DNA from: Rikenellaceae bacterium
GTDB taxonomy: Bacteria; Bacteroidota; Bacteroidia; Bacteroidales; Rikenellaceae
Length of the DNA: 34,999 nt
Reading direction: 5' to 3'
NCBI GenBank assembly: GCA_015060075.1
Contig: SUZE01000005.1
Coordinates: 1 to 34,999 of the forward strand
The position numbers were made by a program, and so were the translations under genes. The notes below the pieces were generated by a model, which saw only the letters and a list, made by a program, of their open reading frames with translations, ran no database searches and was not told the DNA's origin. Within the stretch, counting starts at the first letter, position 1. Each line of letters begins with the position of its first letter. This document shows positions 24,808 through 33,060 of the stretch, one piece after another.

Positions 24808-24819
24808 AATTAAAAAATC

Positions 24820-25293
24820 ATGAATCTTGAACTCATTGTAGTTGGAAAAACTGATATGCGTGAGGTTGATGCGCTGGTACAGATGTACTCAAAGCGCATA
24901 AATCACTATGCCAAATTCTCAATAACATATCTGCCCGACCTACGCAACACCAAAAACCTCTCCGAACAACAACAGAAGAGTGCCGAAGGAGAGTTGTTGT
25001 TGAATGGTATTACCGCAGCCGATTATGTTGTACTGCTCGATGAAGCAGGCGAGGAGATGCGCAGTGTCGCCTTTGCGCAGTGGTTGCAGAAGCGAATGAA
25101 TAGCGGTGTGCGCCGCTTGGTGTTGATGATTGGTGGTCCTTACGGCTTCTCGGAAGAGGTCTATGCACGGGCCAACTCGAAAATATCGCTCTCGAAGATG
25201 ACCTTCTCGCACCAGATTGTCCGAGCCATCTTCACTGAGCAACTCTATCGCGCCTTCACCATTATCAAAGGCGAGCCTTACCATCACGAATAG
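24820..25293 (+). CDS. rlmH: 23S rRNA pseudouridine-1915 N3-methyltransferase RlmH
   Basis: The 157-aa SPOUT-family enzyme methylates pseudouridine 1915 in helix 69 of 23S rRNA. The trefoil-knot core is clear: VLLDEAGEEMRSVAFAQWLQ, LVLMIGGPYGFSEEVYARAN, then ISLSKMTFSHQIVRAIFTEQLYRAFTIIKGEPYHHE, the near-invariant C-terminus that binds SAM and the ribosome. Length equals the family norm. RlmH needs pseudouridine made by RluD, so an RluA-type gene at 12782-13924 in the same window may be its functional partner. It ends at a strong hairpin shared with the convergent nuclease gene. Confidence 0.97.
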   Translation: MNLELIVVGKTDMREVDALVQMYSKRINHYAKFSITYLPDLRNTKNLSEQQQKSAEGELLLNGITAADYVVLLDEAGEEMRSVAFAQWLQKRMNSGVRRLVLMIGGPYGFSEEVYARANSKISLSKMTFSHQIVRAIFTEQLYRAFTIIKGEPYHHE

Positions 25294-25310
25294 ACAATGA
25301 CTCTAAAACA

Positions 25311-25340
25311 ATATCGGCAGACTTGAAAGTCTGCCGATAT
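25311..25340. terminator. Bidirectional terminator between rlmH and the nuclease gene
   Basis: A perfect 14-bp inverted repeat (ATATCGGCAGACTT and its complement) has a 2-nt centre, flanked by AAAACA on the left and TATTATCTCTTTTT on the right. It lies between two converging 3' ends. Confidence 0.88.
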
Positions 25341-25342
25341 TA

Positions 25343-26179
25343 TTATCTCTTTTTCCCTTTTGCCGGGTCGAAGATATTATTCAGCACGAAGGCCAAGCGA
25401 TATGCCGCATATTGCAACTGCTGGTCGGCGAGTGCAACCATCTCATCGTGTTGCTCCTTCGGAATCTTCGCAAAATCCTCCCCCGGAACAATATATTTGA
25501 ACGATGCTCGGTTATCCTTCACGCTCTGCTTAACCCAATCTGTGAGCGTTCCCTTGCAGACCTTCTTCGCCTCCTTCTTACTTAGGTTGCCTAACTCCTG
25601 GTTGAACTTCTCGCAGTGCCAACCTTTGTGGAAGAGTGCCGGCGAGTTGTCCCAGAAACCATGATATCCCTGTTTTTTACCCTTGTACTTAAATTTCAAA
25701 CCCTGCGAGTAGCCGGGTGCCCACTTAGGCTTCTTCCAATCGAATGGCGGCGCCAAATAGCGATTGTGCGAAGGGCAATGGAGGTCCACAATAATATGTG
25801 TCAAAAGTTTGATATTAAGCGATATTAACGAATCGGAAAGGTTCTTGTAGTCCTGCATCTCCTTGATTATTCGCGTAGCTTGTACATATCCGCTGCGACC
25901 ATCAAGTTCGACAATGTTGTTCTTCTCGTCTACCGCTACATTGTGCCACCAATCAAGTGGCTCATACGGAACAGTACAACGATAGTGGTCCATCCATGTA
26001 GCATAATAAGTAAGGGTGTGAGGGAGATACTTGTGAATCTCCTTCTTGGTTGTAGGCGTAAGATTCTGCTCCGCCATATATACCGCAGCATGATGTGCCA
26101 CAGTACCCCACGCCTTCGCTTCGAACGATGCACCCAGCATAAATGCCACTGCCAAAAGTGCAAAAATTACTCTTTTCAT
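25343..26179 (-). CDS. S1/P1-type zinc nuclease, secreted
   Basis: The 278-aa product has a signal peptide (MKRVIFALLAVAFMLGASFEAKA) directly followed by the mature N-terminal Trp of WGTVAHH, whose amino group and side chain bind zinc in this family. Other likely ligands are present: Asp in ATWMDHYR, His in DWWHNV, His and Asp in LLTHIIVDLHCPSH, and His and Asp in GYHGFWDNSP. It matches S1/P1 nucleases, which cut single-stranded DNA and RNA and remove 3' phosphates outside the cytoplasm; likely role, nucleotide scavenging. It is transcribed alone from a clear promoter at 26205-26236 and ends in a shared terminator. A phospholipase C-like relative is less likely. Confidence 0.9.
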   Translation of the reverse strand: MKRVIFALLAVAFMLGASFEAKAWGTVAHHAAVYMAEQNLTPTTKKEIHKYLPHTLTYYATWMDHYRCTVPYEPLDWWHNVAVDEKNNIVELDGRSGYVQATRIIKEMQDYKNLSDSLISLNIKLLTHIIVDLHCPSHNRYLAPPFDWKKPKWAPGYSQGLKFKYKGKKQGYHGFWDNSPALFHKGWHCEKFNQELGNLSKKEAKKVCKGTLTDWVKQSVKDNRASFKYIVPGEDFAKIPKEQHDEMVALADQQLQYAAYRLAFVLNNIFDPAKGKKR

Positions 26180-26204
26180 AGTATGTTAGTTTGGTTTCTT
26201 TCTA

Positions 26205-26236
26205 CAAAGATAGTAATCAATTTTTGATTTTGCAAA
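26205..26236 (-). promoter_or_regulatory. Bacteroidales-type promoter for the S1/P1 nuclease gene
   Basis: On the minus strand: TTTG (26233-26236), 20 nt, TATCTTTG (26205-26212), 25 nt before the ATG at 26179. Both boxes fit the phylum consensus. Confidence 0.72.
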
Positions 26237-26253
26237 AAATGAGGCAATAGACA

Positions 26254-26281
26254 AGACGAGAGACGAGAGACGAGAGACGAG
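26254..26281. repeat. Tandem 7-mer array, 4 x AGACGAG
   Basis: Four perfect copies of AGACGAG lie just upstream of the nuclease promoter. This unit differs from the A/T-rich heptamers elsewhere but has the same unit length and copy number. Confidence 0.92.
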
Positions 26282-26384
26282 AGCAAGGCAAACAAGAAAC
26301 CCACCCCGCAGCATACTTAGCGTATTGCCACAAGAAAATGTGAGGAAAAATTGTATAAAAAGAGATTTTACAAGGCACAAGAAA

Positions 26385-26430
26385 AGAGCCATTGCGCAGC
26401 ATACTTAAGCGTATGTGAGCAAATGGCTCT
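26385..26430 (-). terminator. Terminator of the spc/alpha ribosomal operon
   Basis: On the minus strand AGAGCCATT pairs with AATGGCTCT, enclosing a second palindrome (CATAC...GTATG), and is followed by TTTTC. It lies about 50 nt after the rplQ stop. Confidence 0.8.
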
Positions 26431-26477
26431 CGATTGTAACGCAGTAAAAGCCTTTTTAGGCAGTTTTTACCACATTT

Positions 26478-27044
26478 TTACATTTTTTTGCCGACATTAG
26501 TCTTCTTCGCAACCTTCGCAGCAGAAGCCTTAGTTGCAGCAGCCTTTGGAGCCTTTGCCTTTGGAGCCTTTACTACGGTTGCGTCCTCAACTGCATCGGT
26601 AGCCTTCTTCGCACGCGAACGGCGAGTCTTTGGCTTAGCCTCAGCTGCAGGTGCAGCAGCAGGAGTTACGCCGAGTGTATATGCCTCGTTGAAATCAACG
26701 AACTCGATAATACACATATCAGCTCCGTCACCCAAACGGAATCCGGTCTTCAAAATACGGGTGTAACCGCCCGGACGCTCTGCAATCTTTGGAGCGATAG
26801 TACGGAACAACTCTGTAACTGCCTCCTTCTGTTTGAGGTACGAGAATACGATACGGCGCGAGTGGGTTGTATCCTCCTTCGAACGAGTTACGAGTGGCTC
26901 AATGAACTGACGAACAGCCTTTGCCTTTGCCACTGTGGTCTCGATGCGCTTGTGGAGAATAAGGGACGAAGCCATGTTCGACAACATCGCCTTACGGTGT
27001 CCCGCCTGACGGCCAAGATGGTTGAAATTCTTATTGTGTCTCAT
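26478..27044 (-). CDS. rplQ: 50S ribosomal protein L17 with basic C-terminal extension
   Basis: The 188-aa protein is the last gene of the operon. Residues 1-~125 are standard bL17 ([66 protein letters not shown]). A further ~60 residues rich in Ala, Lys and Pro ([26 protein letters not shown]) form a histone-H1-like tail absent from the E. coli protein. Such tails occur in Bacteroidota L17. L30 in this operon carries a similar one. The start lies 2 nt after the rpoA stop, so the two are coupled. Confidence 0.97.
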   Translation of the reverse strand: MRHNKNFNHLGRQAGHRKAMLSNMASSLILHKRIETTVAKAKAVRQFIEPLVTRSKEDTTHSRRIVFSYLKQKEAVTELFRTIAPKIAERPGGYTRILKTGFRLGDGADMCIIEFVDFNEAYTLGVTPAAAPAAEAKPKTRRSRAKKATDAVEDATVVKAPKAKAPKAAATKASAAKVAKKTNVGKKM

Positions 27045-27046
27045 AA

Positions 27047-28039
27047 TTATTCTTTATCAAGTTTGTAAATTGATACATCCATTCCGAACTTCAAGTCGAG
27101 CGAAGCCAACAGTGCATCAAGCTCTGTGAGCGACTTCTTACCAAAGTTACGGAATTTGAGAAGGTCATTGCGATTGAGCTTTACCAAATCACCAATGGTC
27201 TCTACATCTGCTGCTTTGAGGCAGTTGAGAGCTCGAACACTCAAATCCTTGTCCACCAACTTGGTTTTGAGCAGTTGTCGCATGTGCAACTCAGGCTCAT
27301 TCAACTCGGCCTCCGAAGATACCTCGTCAAGGTTGATAGTCATCTTCTCGTCTGAGAAGAGCATGAAATGCTGAATCAAAATCTTCGCAGCCTCCTTCAA
27401 AGCCTCCTTCGGCTTGATAGAGCCATCAGTTGTAATCTCAAGGTTCAACTTCTCATAGTCGGTACGCTGCTCGACACGATAGTCCTCACGCGAATACTTT
27501 ACATTCACGATTGGAGTGTGAATCGAATCGATTGGCAACAAACCAAACTCTGCATTCTCCGGTGCATTCTCCTCAGCAGGTACATATCCACGGCCCTTAC
27601 CAATGGTAATAGTGAGCTGCATCTTAGTACCAGGTGCGAGGTGGCAAATTACCAACTCCGGATTGAGAACCTTGAACGAGCTCAAGAAGTTCGAGATGTA
27701 ACCTGCTGTGAGTTCGGTTACGCCTGCTACATTGATAGTAGCCTTCTCGAAATCCTGATTCTCGACGGTGCGAATGAAGCGAATCTGTTTGAGATTCAAG
27801 ATGATATTCAACATATCCTCCATTACGCCCGGAATAGCGGCAAACTCGTGGTCAACGCCGTCAACCTTTACGGTTGTGATTGCATATCCCTCCAACGAAG
27901 AGAGCAATACTCGGCGCAAAGCATTACCGATAGTCATCGCATAGCCTGGCTCCAACGGACGGAACTCAAACTTTCCGAACGATGCGGTCGATTCTACTAC
28001 GATTACCTTCTCGGGTCTTTGAAATGCTAAAATTGCCAT
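27047..28039 (-). CDS. rpoA: RNA polymerase alpha subunit
   Basis: The 330-aa subunit dimerises to start core RNA polymerase assembly and contacts upstream DNA and activators. The N-terminal domain (~1-235) shows [35 protein letters not shown] and the dimerisation and beta-contact regions; the C-terminal domain (~255-320) contains [18 protein letters not shown] and [19 protein letters not shown], the helix-hairpin-helix that binds DNA. Length is normal. It sits between rpsD (23 nt upstream) and rplQ (2 nt downstream) as in nearly all bacteria. Confidence 0.99.
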   Translation of the reverse strand: MAILAFQRPEKVIVVESTASFGKFEFRPLEPGYAMTIGNALRRVLLSSLEGYAITTVKVDGVDHEFAAIPGVMEDMLNIILNLKQIRFIRTVENQDFEKATINVAGVTELTAGYISNFLSSFKVLNPELVICHLAPGTKMQLTITIGKGRGYVPAEENAPENAEFGLLPIDSIHTPIVNVKYSREDYRVEQRTDYEKLNLEITTDGSIKPKEALKEAAKILIQHFMLFSDEKMTINLDEVSSEAELNEPELHMRQLLKTKLVDKDLSVRALNCLKAADVETIGDLVKLNRNDLLKFRNFGKKSLTELDALLASLDLKFGMDVSIYKLDKE

Positions 28040-28062
28040 AATCTATTGTGTGTTAATTGTTA

Positions 28063-28671
28063 CTATTTAGAGTACAACTCGACAATGAACTGCTCCTTGA
28101 TATTCTCAGGAATCTCCTCACGCTCAGGACGAGCCAAGAACTTACCGCTCATCGATGCTCCGTCCCACTCCAACCATGCATAACGGCTGTGGTTTGTGCC
28201 GAGCAATGACTCGGTGATAACCTCCAAAGTCTTCGACTTCTCACGTACCGATACTACATCGCCTACACGCAACGAATACGATGGAATGTTCACTACATTA
28301 CCATTAACACAGATATGACGGTGCGAAACGAGCTGACGAGCTGCTGCACGAGTTGGAGCGATACCAAGACGATATACTACATTGTCCAAACGGCACTCCA
28401 ACAATTTCAACAAGTTCTCACCGGTGATACCACCCATACGAGCCGCAGCCTCGTAAGTACGAGCAAACTGCTTCTCCAACAAACCGTAGGTGTACTTTGC
28501 CTTCTGCTTCTCGCTCAACTGTGTACCATACTCCGACACCTTCTTACGCTTGCGTGCAAGACCGTGCTGTCCCGGTGGTACATTGCGCTTGTCGAGAGAC
28601 TTGTCAGCACCATAAATTGCCTCACCAAAGCGGCGGGCGATTTTCGTTTTTGGTCCTATATACTTTCCCAT
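28063..28671 (-). CDS. rpsD: 30S ribosomal protein S4
   Basis: The 202-aa primary 16S rRNA-binding protein starts small-subunit assembly and in many bacteria also represses its operon. [21 protein letters not shown] and [26 protein letters not shown] form the N-terminal part; the S4 domain is [31 protein letters not shown]. The N-terminus has no zinc-binding cysteines. An upstream gap of 64 nt to rpsK is one of the longer ones in the operon; no regulatory structure was recognised there. Confidence 0.98.
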   Translation of the reverse strand: MGKYIGPKTKIARRFGEAIYGADKSLDKRNVPPGQHGLARKRKKVSEYGTQLSEKQKAKYTYGLLEKQFARTYEAAARMGGITGENLLKLLECRLDNVVYRLGIAPTRAAARQLVSHRHICVNGNVVNIPSYSLRVGDVVSVREKSKTLEVITESLLGTNHSRYAWLEWDGASMSGKFLARPEREEIPENIKEQFIVELYSK

Positions 28672-28735
28672 TGTTCTTTACTTTTTTTGTTTGATTAAGT
28701 TTTTCAGTGATTCTCTTTATTCGCCTACCTCTAAA

Positions 28736-29125
28736 TTATACACGGCGGCGGTTAGGAGCACGGCAACCATTGTGTGGCAGTGGAGTTACATCGATAATCT
28801 CGGTAACCTCGATACCTGCACCGTGAATAGTACGAACTGCACTCTCACGACCCTGACCCGGACCCTTCACATAAACCTTAACCTTACGCAATCCCATATC
28901 AAAGGCAACCTTTGCGCAATCTGCTGCTGCGGTCTGCGCTGCATAAGGGGTGTTCTTCTTCGAACCACGGAAGCCCATCTTACCGGCCGATGACCAGCTG
29001 ATAACCTCACCAACCTCGTTAGTGATGGTAATGATGACATTGTTGAAGGTAGAGTGTACGAAAGCCATGCCATTCGCACCAACCTTAACAACCTTCTTCT
29101 TAACTGATTGTGTTTTCTTTGCCAT
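28736..29125 (-). CDS. rpsK: 30S ribosomal protein S11
   Basis: The 129-aa protein of the 30S platform has the expected [49 protein letters not shown] core and the conserved end [15 protein letters not shown]. The N-terminus is lysine-rich ([15 protein letters not shown]). It lies 12 nt downstream of rpsM in the usual order. Confidence 0.98.
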   Translation of the reverse strand: MAKKTQSVKKKVVKVGANGMAFVHSTFNNVIITITNEVGEVISWSSAGKMGFRGSKKNTPYAAQTAAADCAKVAFDMGLRKVKVYVKGPGQGRESAVRTIHGAGIEVTEIIDVTPLPHNGCRAPNRRRV

Positions 29126-29137
29126 AATTCTTCACTA

Positions 29138-29518
29138 TTACTTAGTTGCCTTCTTCTTATTTGCAACGGTCTTCTTCTTACCCTTGCGTGTACGAGCGTT
29201 GTTCTTGGTGCTCTGTCCACGAACCGGAAGACCGATACGATGACGGATTCCACGGTAGCAACCGATATCCATCAATCGCTTAATGTTCAACTGTACGAGC
29301 GAACGAGCCTCACCCTCAACCTTGATATCCATCTCGGCGATAGCGGCACGGATTGCTCCGACCTGCTCATCTGTCCACTCATCTACCTTTGTGTCGTAGC
29401 TGATGCCACACTTGTCGAGGATTTTCTGAGCTGTGCTACGACCAATACCATAAATGTAGGTCAAGCCTATCTCGCCTCGCTTATTCTTTGGTAAATCTAC
29501 ACCGACTATACGTGCCAT
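29138..29518 (-). CDS. rpsM: 30S ribosomal protein S13
   Basis: The 126-aa protein of the 30S head contacts tRNA and the 50S subunit. [34 protein letters not shown] at the N-terminus and [30 protein letters not shown] near the C-terminus are diagnostic. The tail is basic, as usual. It follows rpmJ by 38 nt. Confidence 0.98.
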   Translation of the reverse strand: MARIVGVDLPKNKRGEIGLTYIYGIGRSTAQKILDKCGISYDTKVDEWTDEQVGAIRAAIAEMDIKVEGEARSLVQLNIKRLMDIGCYRGIRHRIGLPVRGQSTKNNARTRKGKKKTVANKKKATK

Positions 29519-29556
29519 AAATTTTCTCTTTTTCTTGTTTTGTTAATCGTTTTTAT

Positions 29557-29673
29557 TTACCCTTGGCGCATTTTGAACTTAGGATTCTTCTTGCAGATAA
29601 CATAGAGCTTACCCTTGCGTCTTACAATCTTGCAATCCTCGCTTCTTTTCTTGATTGATGCTTTTACTTTCAT
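29557..29673 (-). CDS. rpmJ: 50S ribosomal protein L36
   Basis: A 38-codon frame on the minus strand reads [20 protein letters not shown] and continues [18 protein letters not shown]. This is the standard short bL36, with Cys14 and Cys27 but without the full C4/C3H zinc set (positions of the third and fourth ligands are Asn and Met/Gln). It sits between infA (21 nt) and rpsM, the usual place. Confidence 0.97.
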   Translation of the reverse strand: MKVKASIKKRSEDCKIVRRKGKLYVICKKNPKFKMRQG

Positions 29674-29694
29674 AATTTTTCAAGCAATCTTTTG

Positions 29695-29913
29695 TTATTT
29701 GTACCTAAAGGATATACGACCCTTACTCAAATCATAAGGAGTCATCTCCACTTTTACTTTATCTCCCGGAAGGATTTTGATGTAGTGCTGACGCATCTTT
29801 CCGGAGATGTGGGCGGTGATAACGTGTCCGTTATCCAACTCTACTCGAAACATTGCATTCGACAACGCCTCGGTTACAGTTCCGTCCCTTTCAATAGCAG
29901 TCTGTTTTGCCAT
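29695..29913 (-). CDS. infA: Translation initiation factor IF-1
   Basis: The 72-aa OB-fold protein occupies the ribosomal A site during initiation. [32 protein letters not shown] and [23 protein letters not shown] are canonical. A 101-nt gap separates it from map, the longest in this operon stretch; the gap holds a possible 10-codon frame with an AAGGAGG upstream (see 29933-29985). Confidence 0.98.
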   Translation of the reverse strand: MAKQTAIERDGTVTEALSNAMFRVELDNGHVITAHISGKMRQHYIKILPGDKVKVEMTPYDLSKGRISFRYK

Positions 29914-29932
29914 CTTTGAGTTTTCGCTTTTT

Positions 29933-29985
29933 TTAACAGGTATTACGTCTTAACAAGTGCTTCATGTTGCGCTATGCGCCTCCTT
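29933..29985 (-). other. Possible SD plus 10-codon leader frame ahead of infA
   Basis: On the minus strand AAGGAGG (29979-29985) is followed after 13 nt by an ATG opening [10 protein letters not shown] and TAA (29965-29933), ending about 20 nt before infA. A short GCGC-AT-A-GCGC palindrome overlaps the spacer. No such leader is known to me. It may be chance, and the spacing is longer than optimal. Confidence 0.2.
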
Positions 29986-30014
29986 ATTAAACTCTCCGCA
30001 TCTCGTTAAACCCT

Positions 30015-30788
30015 CTACCCAAGTGAATTTTCGATAATACTAAAATCTGTAAGCACATCGGGACCATCTTTGCGGATTGCCACAGCAAACTCGTAGTGTG
30101 CCGCAGGCTTTCTGTCACGAGTCCTGACAGTCCAACCGTCACGCTCGAACACTACCGCTCTCGTTCCCATCGTAATCATCGGTTCTATGCAGATTACCAT
30201 GCCCTCCTTCAACAAAGGACCTCTGCCTCGCAAACCGTAATTGGGCACCCCCGGCTCTTCGTGCATCTTTCGACCCAGTCCGTGTCCTTCCAATTCGCGC
30301 ACTACGCCATAACCGAAACTCTCAGCGTAGTCTTGCACGGCTGCCGAAATATCGCCTATGCGATTTCCGGCCTTCGCCTGTGCTGTACCTCTATAAAGAG
30401 CCTCTTTGGTGACCTCCATGAGTTGTCGAGCCTCCGCCGACACCTCTCCTACGGCAAACGTATATGCCGAATCACCCACAAACCCCTTCATAAATGTACC
30501 TACATCGACCGATACTATATCGCCCTCTTTTATTACGATGTTGTCCGAAGGGATACCGTGTACCACCTGCTCGTTTATCGAAATACAAGCCGAGGCAGGG
30601 TAGCCTTGGTATCCAAGAAAAGCCGGAGTTGCACCGTGTGAACGGATAAAATCTTCAATGATTCTATCCAACTGCTTCGTGGTTACGCCCGGTTTGATGT
30701 GGCGACCAACCTCGGCAAGCGTCTTGCTCACCAAAAGGTTGTTCTCACGGAGCAACTCTATCTCTTCTTCTGTTTTCAGATATATCAT
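30015..30788 (-). CDS. map: Methionine aminopeptidase, type I
   Basis: The 257-aa metalloenzyme removes the initiator Met from new proteins. Expected metal ligands are present: Asp in SVDVGTFMKG, Asp in GFVGDSAYTF, His in GHGLGRKMHEEPGVPN, Glu in VICIEPMI and Glu in AHYEFAVAI. The usual E-H-T after the last ligand is E-F-A here, a small departure. VVHGIPSDNIVIKEGDIV is the standard second block. It follows secY by 24 nt, in the usual Bacteroidota order. Confidence 0.96.
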   Translation of the reverse strand: MIYLKTEEEIELLRENNLLVSKTLAEVGRHIKPGVTTKQLDRIIEDFIRSHGATPAFLGYQGYPASACISINEQVVHGIPSDNIVIKEGDIVSVDVGTFMKGFVGDSAYTFAVGEVSAEARQLMEVTKEALYRGTAQAKAGNRIGDISAAVQDYAESFGYGVVRELEGHGLGRKMHEEPGVPNYGLRGRGPLLKEGMVICIEPMITMGTRAVVFERDGWTVRTRDRKPAAHYEFAVAIRKDGPDVLTDFSIIENSLG

Positions 30789-30812
30789 CTTCGAACTCGA
30801 TGTATTGGCTTT

Positions 30813-32198
30813 TTAGTGGCGACCCTGAATGCGTCCGGTCTTCATAAGACCGTCATAGTGACGATTCAAAAGGTGGCTCTCTATCTGCTGTAGAGTGTCA
30901 AGAACCACTCCTACCATAATCAGCAACGAAGTACCTCCGAAGAAGTATGCAAACGCCTGCTGAATGCCCAAGAACTTCATCGCAAGTGCCGGCAAAATCG
31001 ACACGATAGCAAGGAAGATAGAGCCAGGAAGAGTAATTCGAGTCAGAATGGTGTCGATATACTGCACGGTTGCCTTACCAGGCTTAACGCCAGGGATAAA
31101 GCCGCCATTGCGCTTCATATCGTCAGCCATCTGCTGAGGGTTGATGATAATCGCAGTATAGAAGAATGTAAATGCGATTACCAACACTGCGAGCGTAAAG
31201 TTGTACCAAACACCTGTCATGTCGGCAAATGCGCCGGCAAACTTAGGTGCTACATTGGCAAACAACATAGGGATAAACATCAGTGCCTGAGCGAAGATGA
31301 TAGGCATTACATTTGCCGCATTCATCTTCAAAGGAATGTACTGACGAACACCACCGTACTGCTTGTTGCCGATGATACGCTTCGCATACTGTACAGGTAC
31401 CTTGCGGACTGCCTGTACTACTGCAATGGTTGCCATAAATACCAAGAAGAGCAGAATCAACTCCACGATAATCATGATGAGTGAACCGGTCGAAGTGTTC
31501 AAACGAGCACTCAACTCAGCAAGCAAGGCGTGTGGCAAACGAGCCACGATACCAATCATGATAATCAACGACACACCGTTACCAAGACCCTTGTCGGTAA
31601 TCTTCTCGCCGAGCCACATTACAAACATGGTACCTGCGATGAGGATAACGGTTGCGTAGATGGTGAACAACACGCTCGAACCGAAGACAAATGCCTCACC
31701 AGGGAGCTGGTTGTAGAGGTTTGCCACATAGGCTGGTCCCTGCAACGCAAGCACTGCGATGGTCAAAAGGCGTGTCCACTGGTTCATCTTGCGGCGTCCG
31801 CTCTCACCCTCCTTCATCACCTTCTGAACGGCAGGAACCATCATGCCGAGCAGCTGAATGATAATCGAAGCGGTAATGTACGGCATAACACCGAGTGCAA
31901 AGATTGCGGCATTGGCAAATGCACCACCAGAGAATACGTTAAGCAAACCCAAAAGGTTATTGCTGTCCATCTGGTTTGCCAAGCCCGAACCCTCACCCAA
32001 AAGGTTAGGGTCGATACCCGGAATTACCACATAACAACCCAAGCGATATACCAAAATCAAGAGAGCAGTGTAACCAAGACGCTTACGCAACTCCTCGATT
32101 TTGAATATATTCTTGATTGTCTCTAAAAACTTCTTATTGGTAAACATCAAGGCTACGATAACCAAGAGAATGATACCAACAATCAGATAACTTTTCAT
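30813..32198 (-). CDS. secY: Protein translocase channel SecY
   Basis: The 461-aa integral membrane protein forms the Sec channel with SecE and SecG. About ten transmembrane helices are visible, with a first helix at residues 3-20. Typical blocks are RLGYTALLILVYRLGCYVVIPGID, FSGGAFANAAIFALGVMPYITASIIIQLLGM, LGNGVSLIIMIGIVARLP, YAKRIIGNKQYGGVRQYIPLKMNAANVMPIIFAQAL and the C-terminal SHLLNRHYDGLMKTGRIQGR. The acidic/basic plug region and length are normal. It lies 24 nt after rplO and 24 nt before map. Confidence 0.98.
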   Translation of the reverse strand: MKSYLIVGIILLVIVALMFTNKKFLETIKNIFKIEELRKRLGYTALLILVYRLGCYVVIPGIDPNLLGEGSGLANQMDSNNLLGLLNVFSGGAFANAAIFALGVMPYITASIIIQLLGMMVPAVQKVMKEGESGRRKMNQWTRLLTIAVLALQGPAYVANLYNQLPGEAFVFGSSVLFTIYATVILIAGTMFVMWLGEKITDKGLGNGVSLIIMIGIVARLPHALLAELSARLNTSTGSLIMIIVELILLFLVFMATIAVVQAVRKVPVQYAKRIIGNKQYGGVRQYIPLKMNAANVMPIIFAQALMFIPMLFANVAPKFAGAFADMTGVWYNFTLAVLVIAFTFFYTAIIINPQQMADDMKRNGGFIPGVKPGKATVQYIDTILTRITLPGSIFLAIVSILPALAMKFLGIQQAFAYFFGGTSLLIMVGVVLDTLQQIESHLLNRHYDGLMKTGRIQGRH

Positions 32199-32222
32199 AA
32201 AAATTAGGTTTTAGCCTGTTTA

Positions 32223-32669
32223 CTACAATTTTACAATGCTACCACCTGCTGCAACGATAGCAGCCTCTGCGCTCTTCGAGAAAGCGTGAGCTGTCACGGT
32301 CAATGCAACAGTCAATGCACCATTACCAAGAATCTTCACACGGTCGTTACCCGATACGAAACCGGCTGCTACCAATGTGTCGATATTTACCTCATTAACA
32401 CCGCTCTTTGCTGCGAGAGCATCGAGAGTCGAGAGGTTAATTGGCTTAAACTCTACTCTTTTCAAGTTCGTGAAACCGAACTTAGGAAGACGGCGCTGCA
32501 ATGGCATCTGACCGCCCTCGAAGCCCAACTTCTGCGAATATCCGGAACGAGACTGTGCACCCTTGTTACCACGAGTCGAATAGCCTCCGTGTCCCGAACC
32601 TGCACCACGGCCTACACGCTTATCGTGGTGTGTCGAACCCTTTGCGGGTTTAAGATTATTGAGTTCCAT
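32223..32669 (-). CDS. rplO: 50S ribosomal protein L15
   Basis: The 148-aa protein has the standard uL15 N-terminus MELNNLKPAKGSTHHDKRVGRGAGSGHGGYSTRGNKGAQSRSG, the GGQMPLQRRLPKFGF block and the late VKILGNGALTVALTVTAHAFSKSAEAAI. The ATG lies 3 nt after the rpmD stop. Unusually for this phylum, a full AAGGAGG stands 8 nt before the ATG (32678-32684), inside the last codons of rpmD. Confidence 0.98.
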   Translation of the reverse strand: MELNNLKPAKGSTHHDKRVGRGAGSGHGGYSTRGNKGAQSRSGYSQKLGFEGGQMPLQRRLPKFGFTNLKRVEFKPINLSTLDALAAKSGVNEVNIDTLVAAGFVSGNDRVKILGNGALTVALTVTAHAFSKSAEAAIVAAGGSIVKL

Positions 32670-32672
32670 TTA

Positions 32673-33044
32673 CTATTCCTCCTTCTTTGTCTTTGTTACT
32701 TTCTTTGCGGCAGGCTTCTTTGCAGGAGCCTTCTCTGCTGCCTCAGCCTTCTTTGCAGGGGCTTTCTTTGCAGGAGCCTTCTTCTCAGCCTTTGGAGCCT
32801 CTGCTACCTCTGCCTCAACAGCAGGAGCCTCAGCCTTTACAGCCTTCTTTGCAGGAGCCTTCTCCTCTACTACCTCAACCTTTACCAAGTGCTTCACCTT
32901 GTTCAACATACCCAAGATGATAGCCGAATCACTGTGAGTTACAGTGTGGTTAATTCTGTGAAGTCCGAGTGCATCGAGGTTCTTGCACTGCTGTGCAGTC
33001 GAACCGATACGGCTCTTAATCTGTGTAATTTTCAATGTTGCCAT
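32673..33044 (-). CDS. rpmD: 50S ribosomal protein L30 with long charged C-terminal tail
   Basis: Residues 1-~60 are a normal uL30 (MATLKITQIKSRIGSTAQQC, LDALGLHRINHTVTHSDSAIILGMLNKVKHLVKVE). The remaining ~63 residues double the protein's length (123 against ~60 usual) and are almost only Ala, Lys, Glu, Pro and Val, with repeated APAKK and a KTKKEE end. The tail is predicted to be disordered. It resembles the tail of L17 in the same operon. Its last codons also contain the Shine-Dalgarno site of rplO. Confidence 0.95.
   Translation of the reverse strand: MATLKITQIKSRIGSTAQQCKNLDALGLHRINHTVTHSDSAIILGMLNKVKHLVKVEVVEEKAPAKKAVKAEAPAVEAEVAEAPKAEKKAPAKKAPAKKAEAAEKAPAKKPAAKKVTKTKKEE
32678..32684 (-). 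promoter_or_regulatory. Full Shine-Dalgarno site of rplO
   Basis: AAGGAGG on the minus strand, 8 nt before the rplO ATG, within the terminal Lys-Glu codons of rpmD. Other operon genes except rplR lack such a site. Confidence 0.7.
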
Positions 33045-33060
33045 AGTTCTTCCCTAAAAA

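Larger units (their letters stand above)
26237..26477. other. Spacer between nuclease promoter and rplQ
   Basis: No credible gene lies here. It holds a 4 x AGACGAG array (26254-26281), a weak hairpin with GCAGCATACTTAGCGTAT (26309-26326), and the rplQ operon terminator with a near copy of the same sequence. CACAAGAAAA occurs beside both copies, so part of the terminator seems duplicated. Confidence 0.6.
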
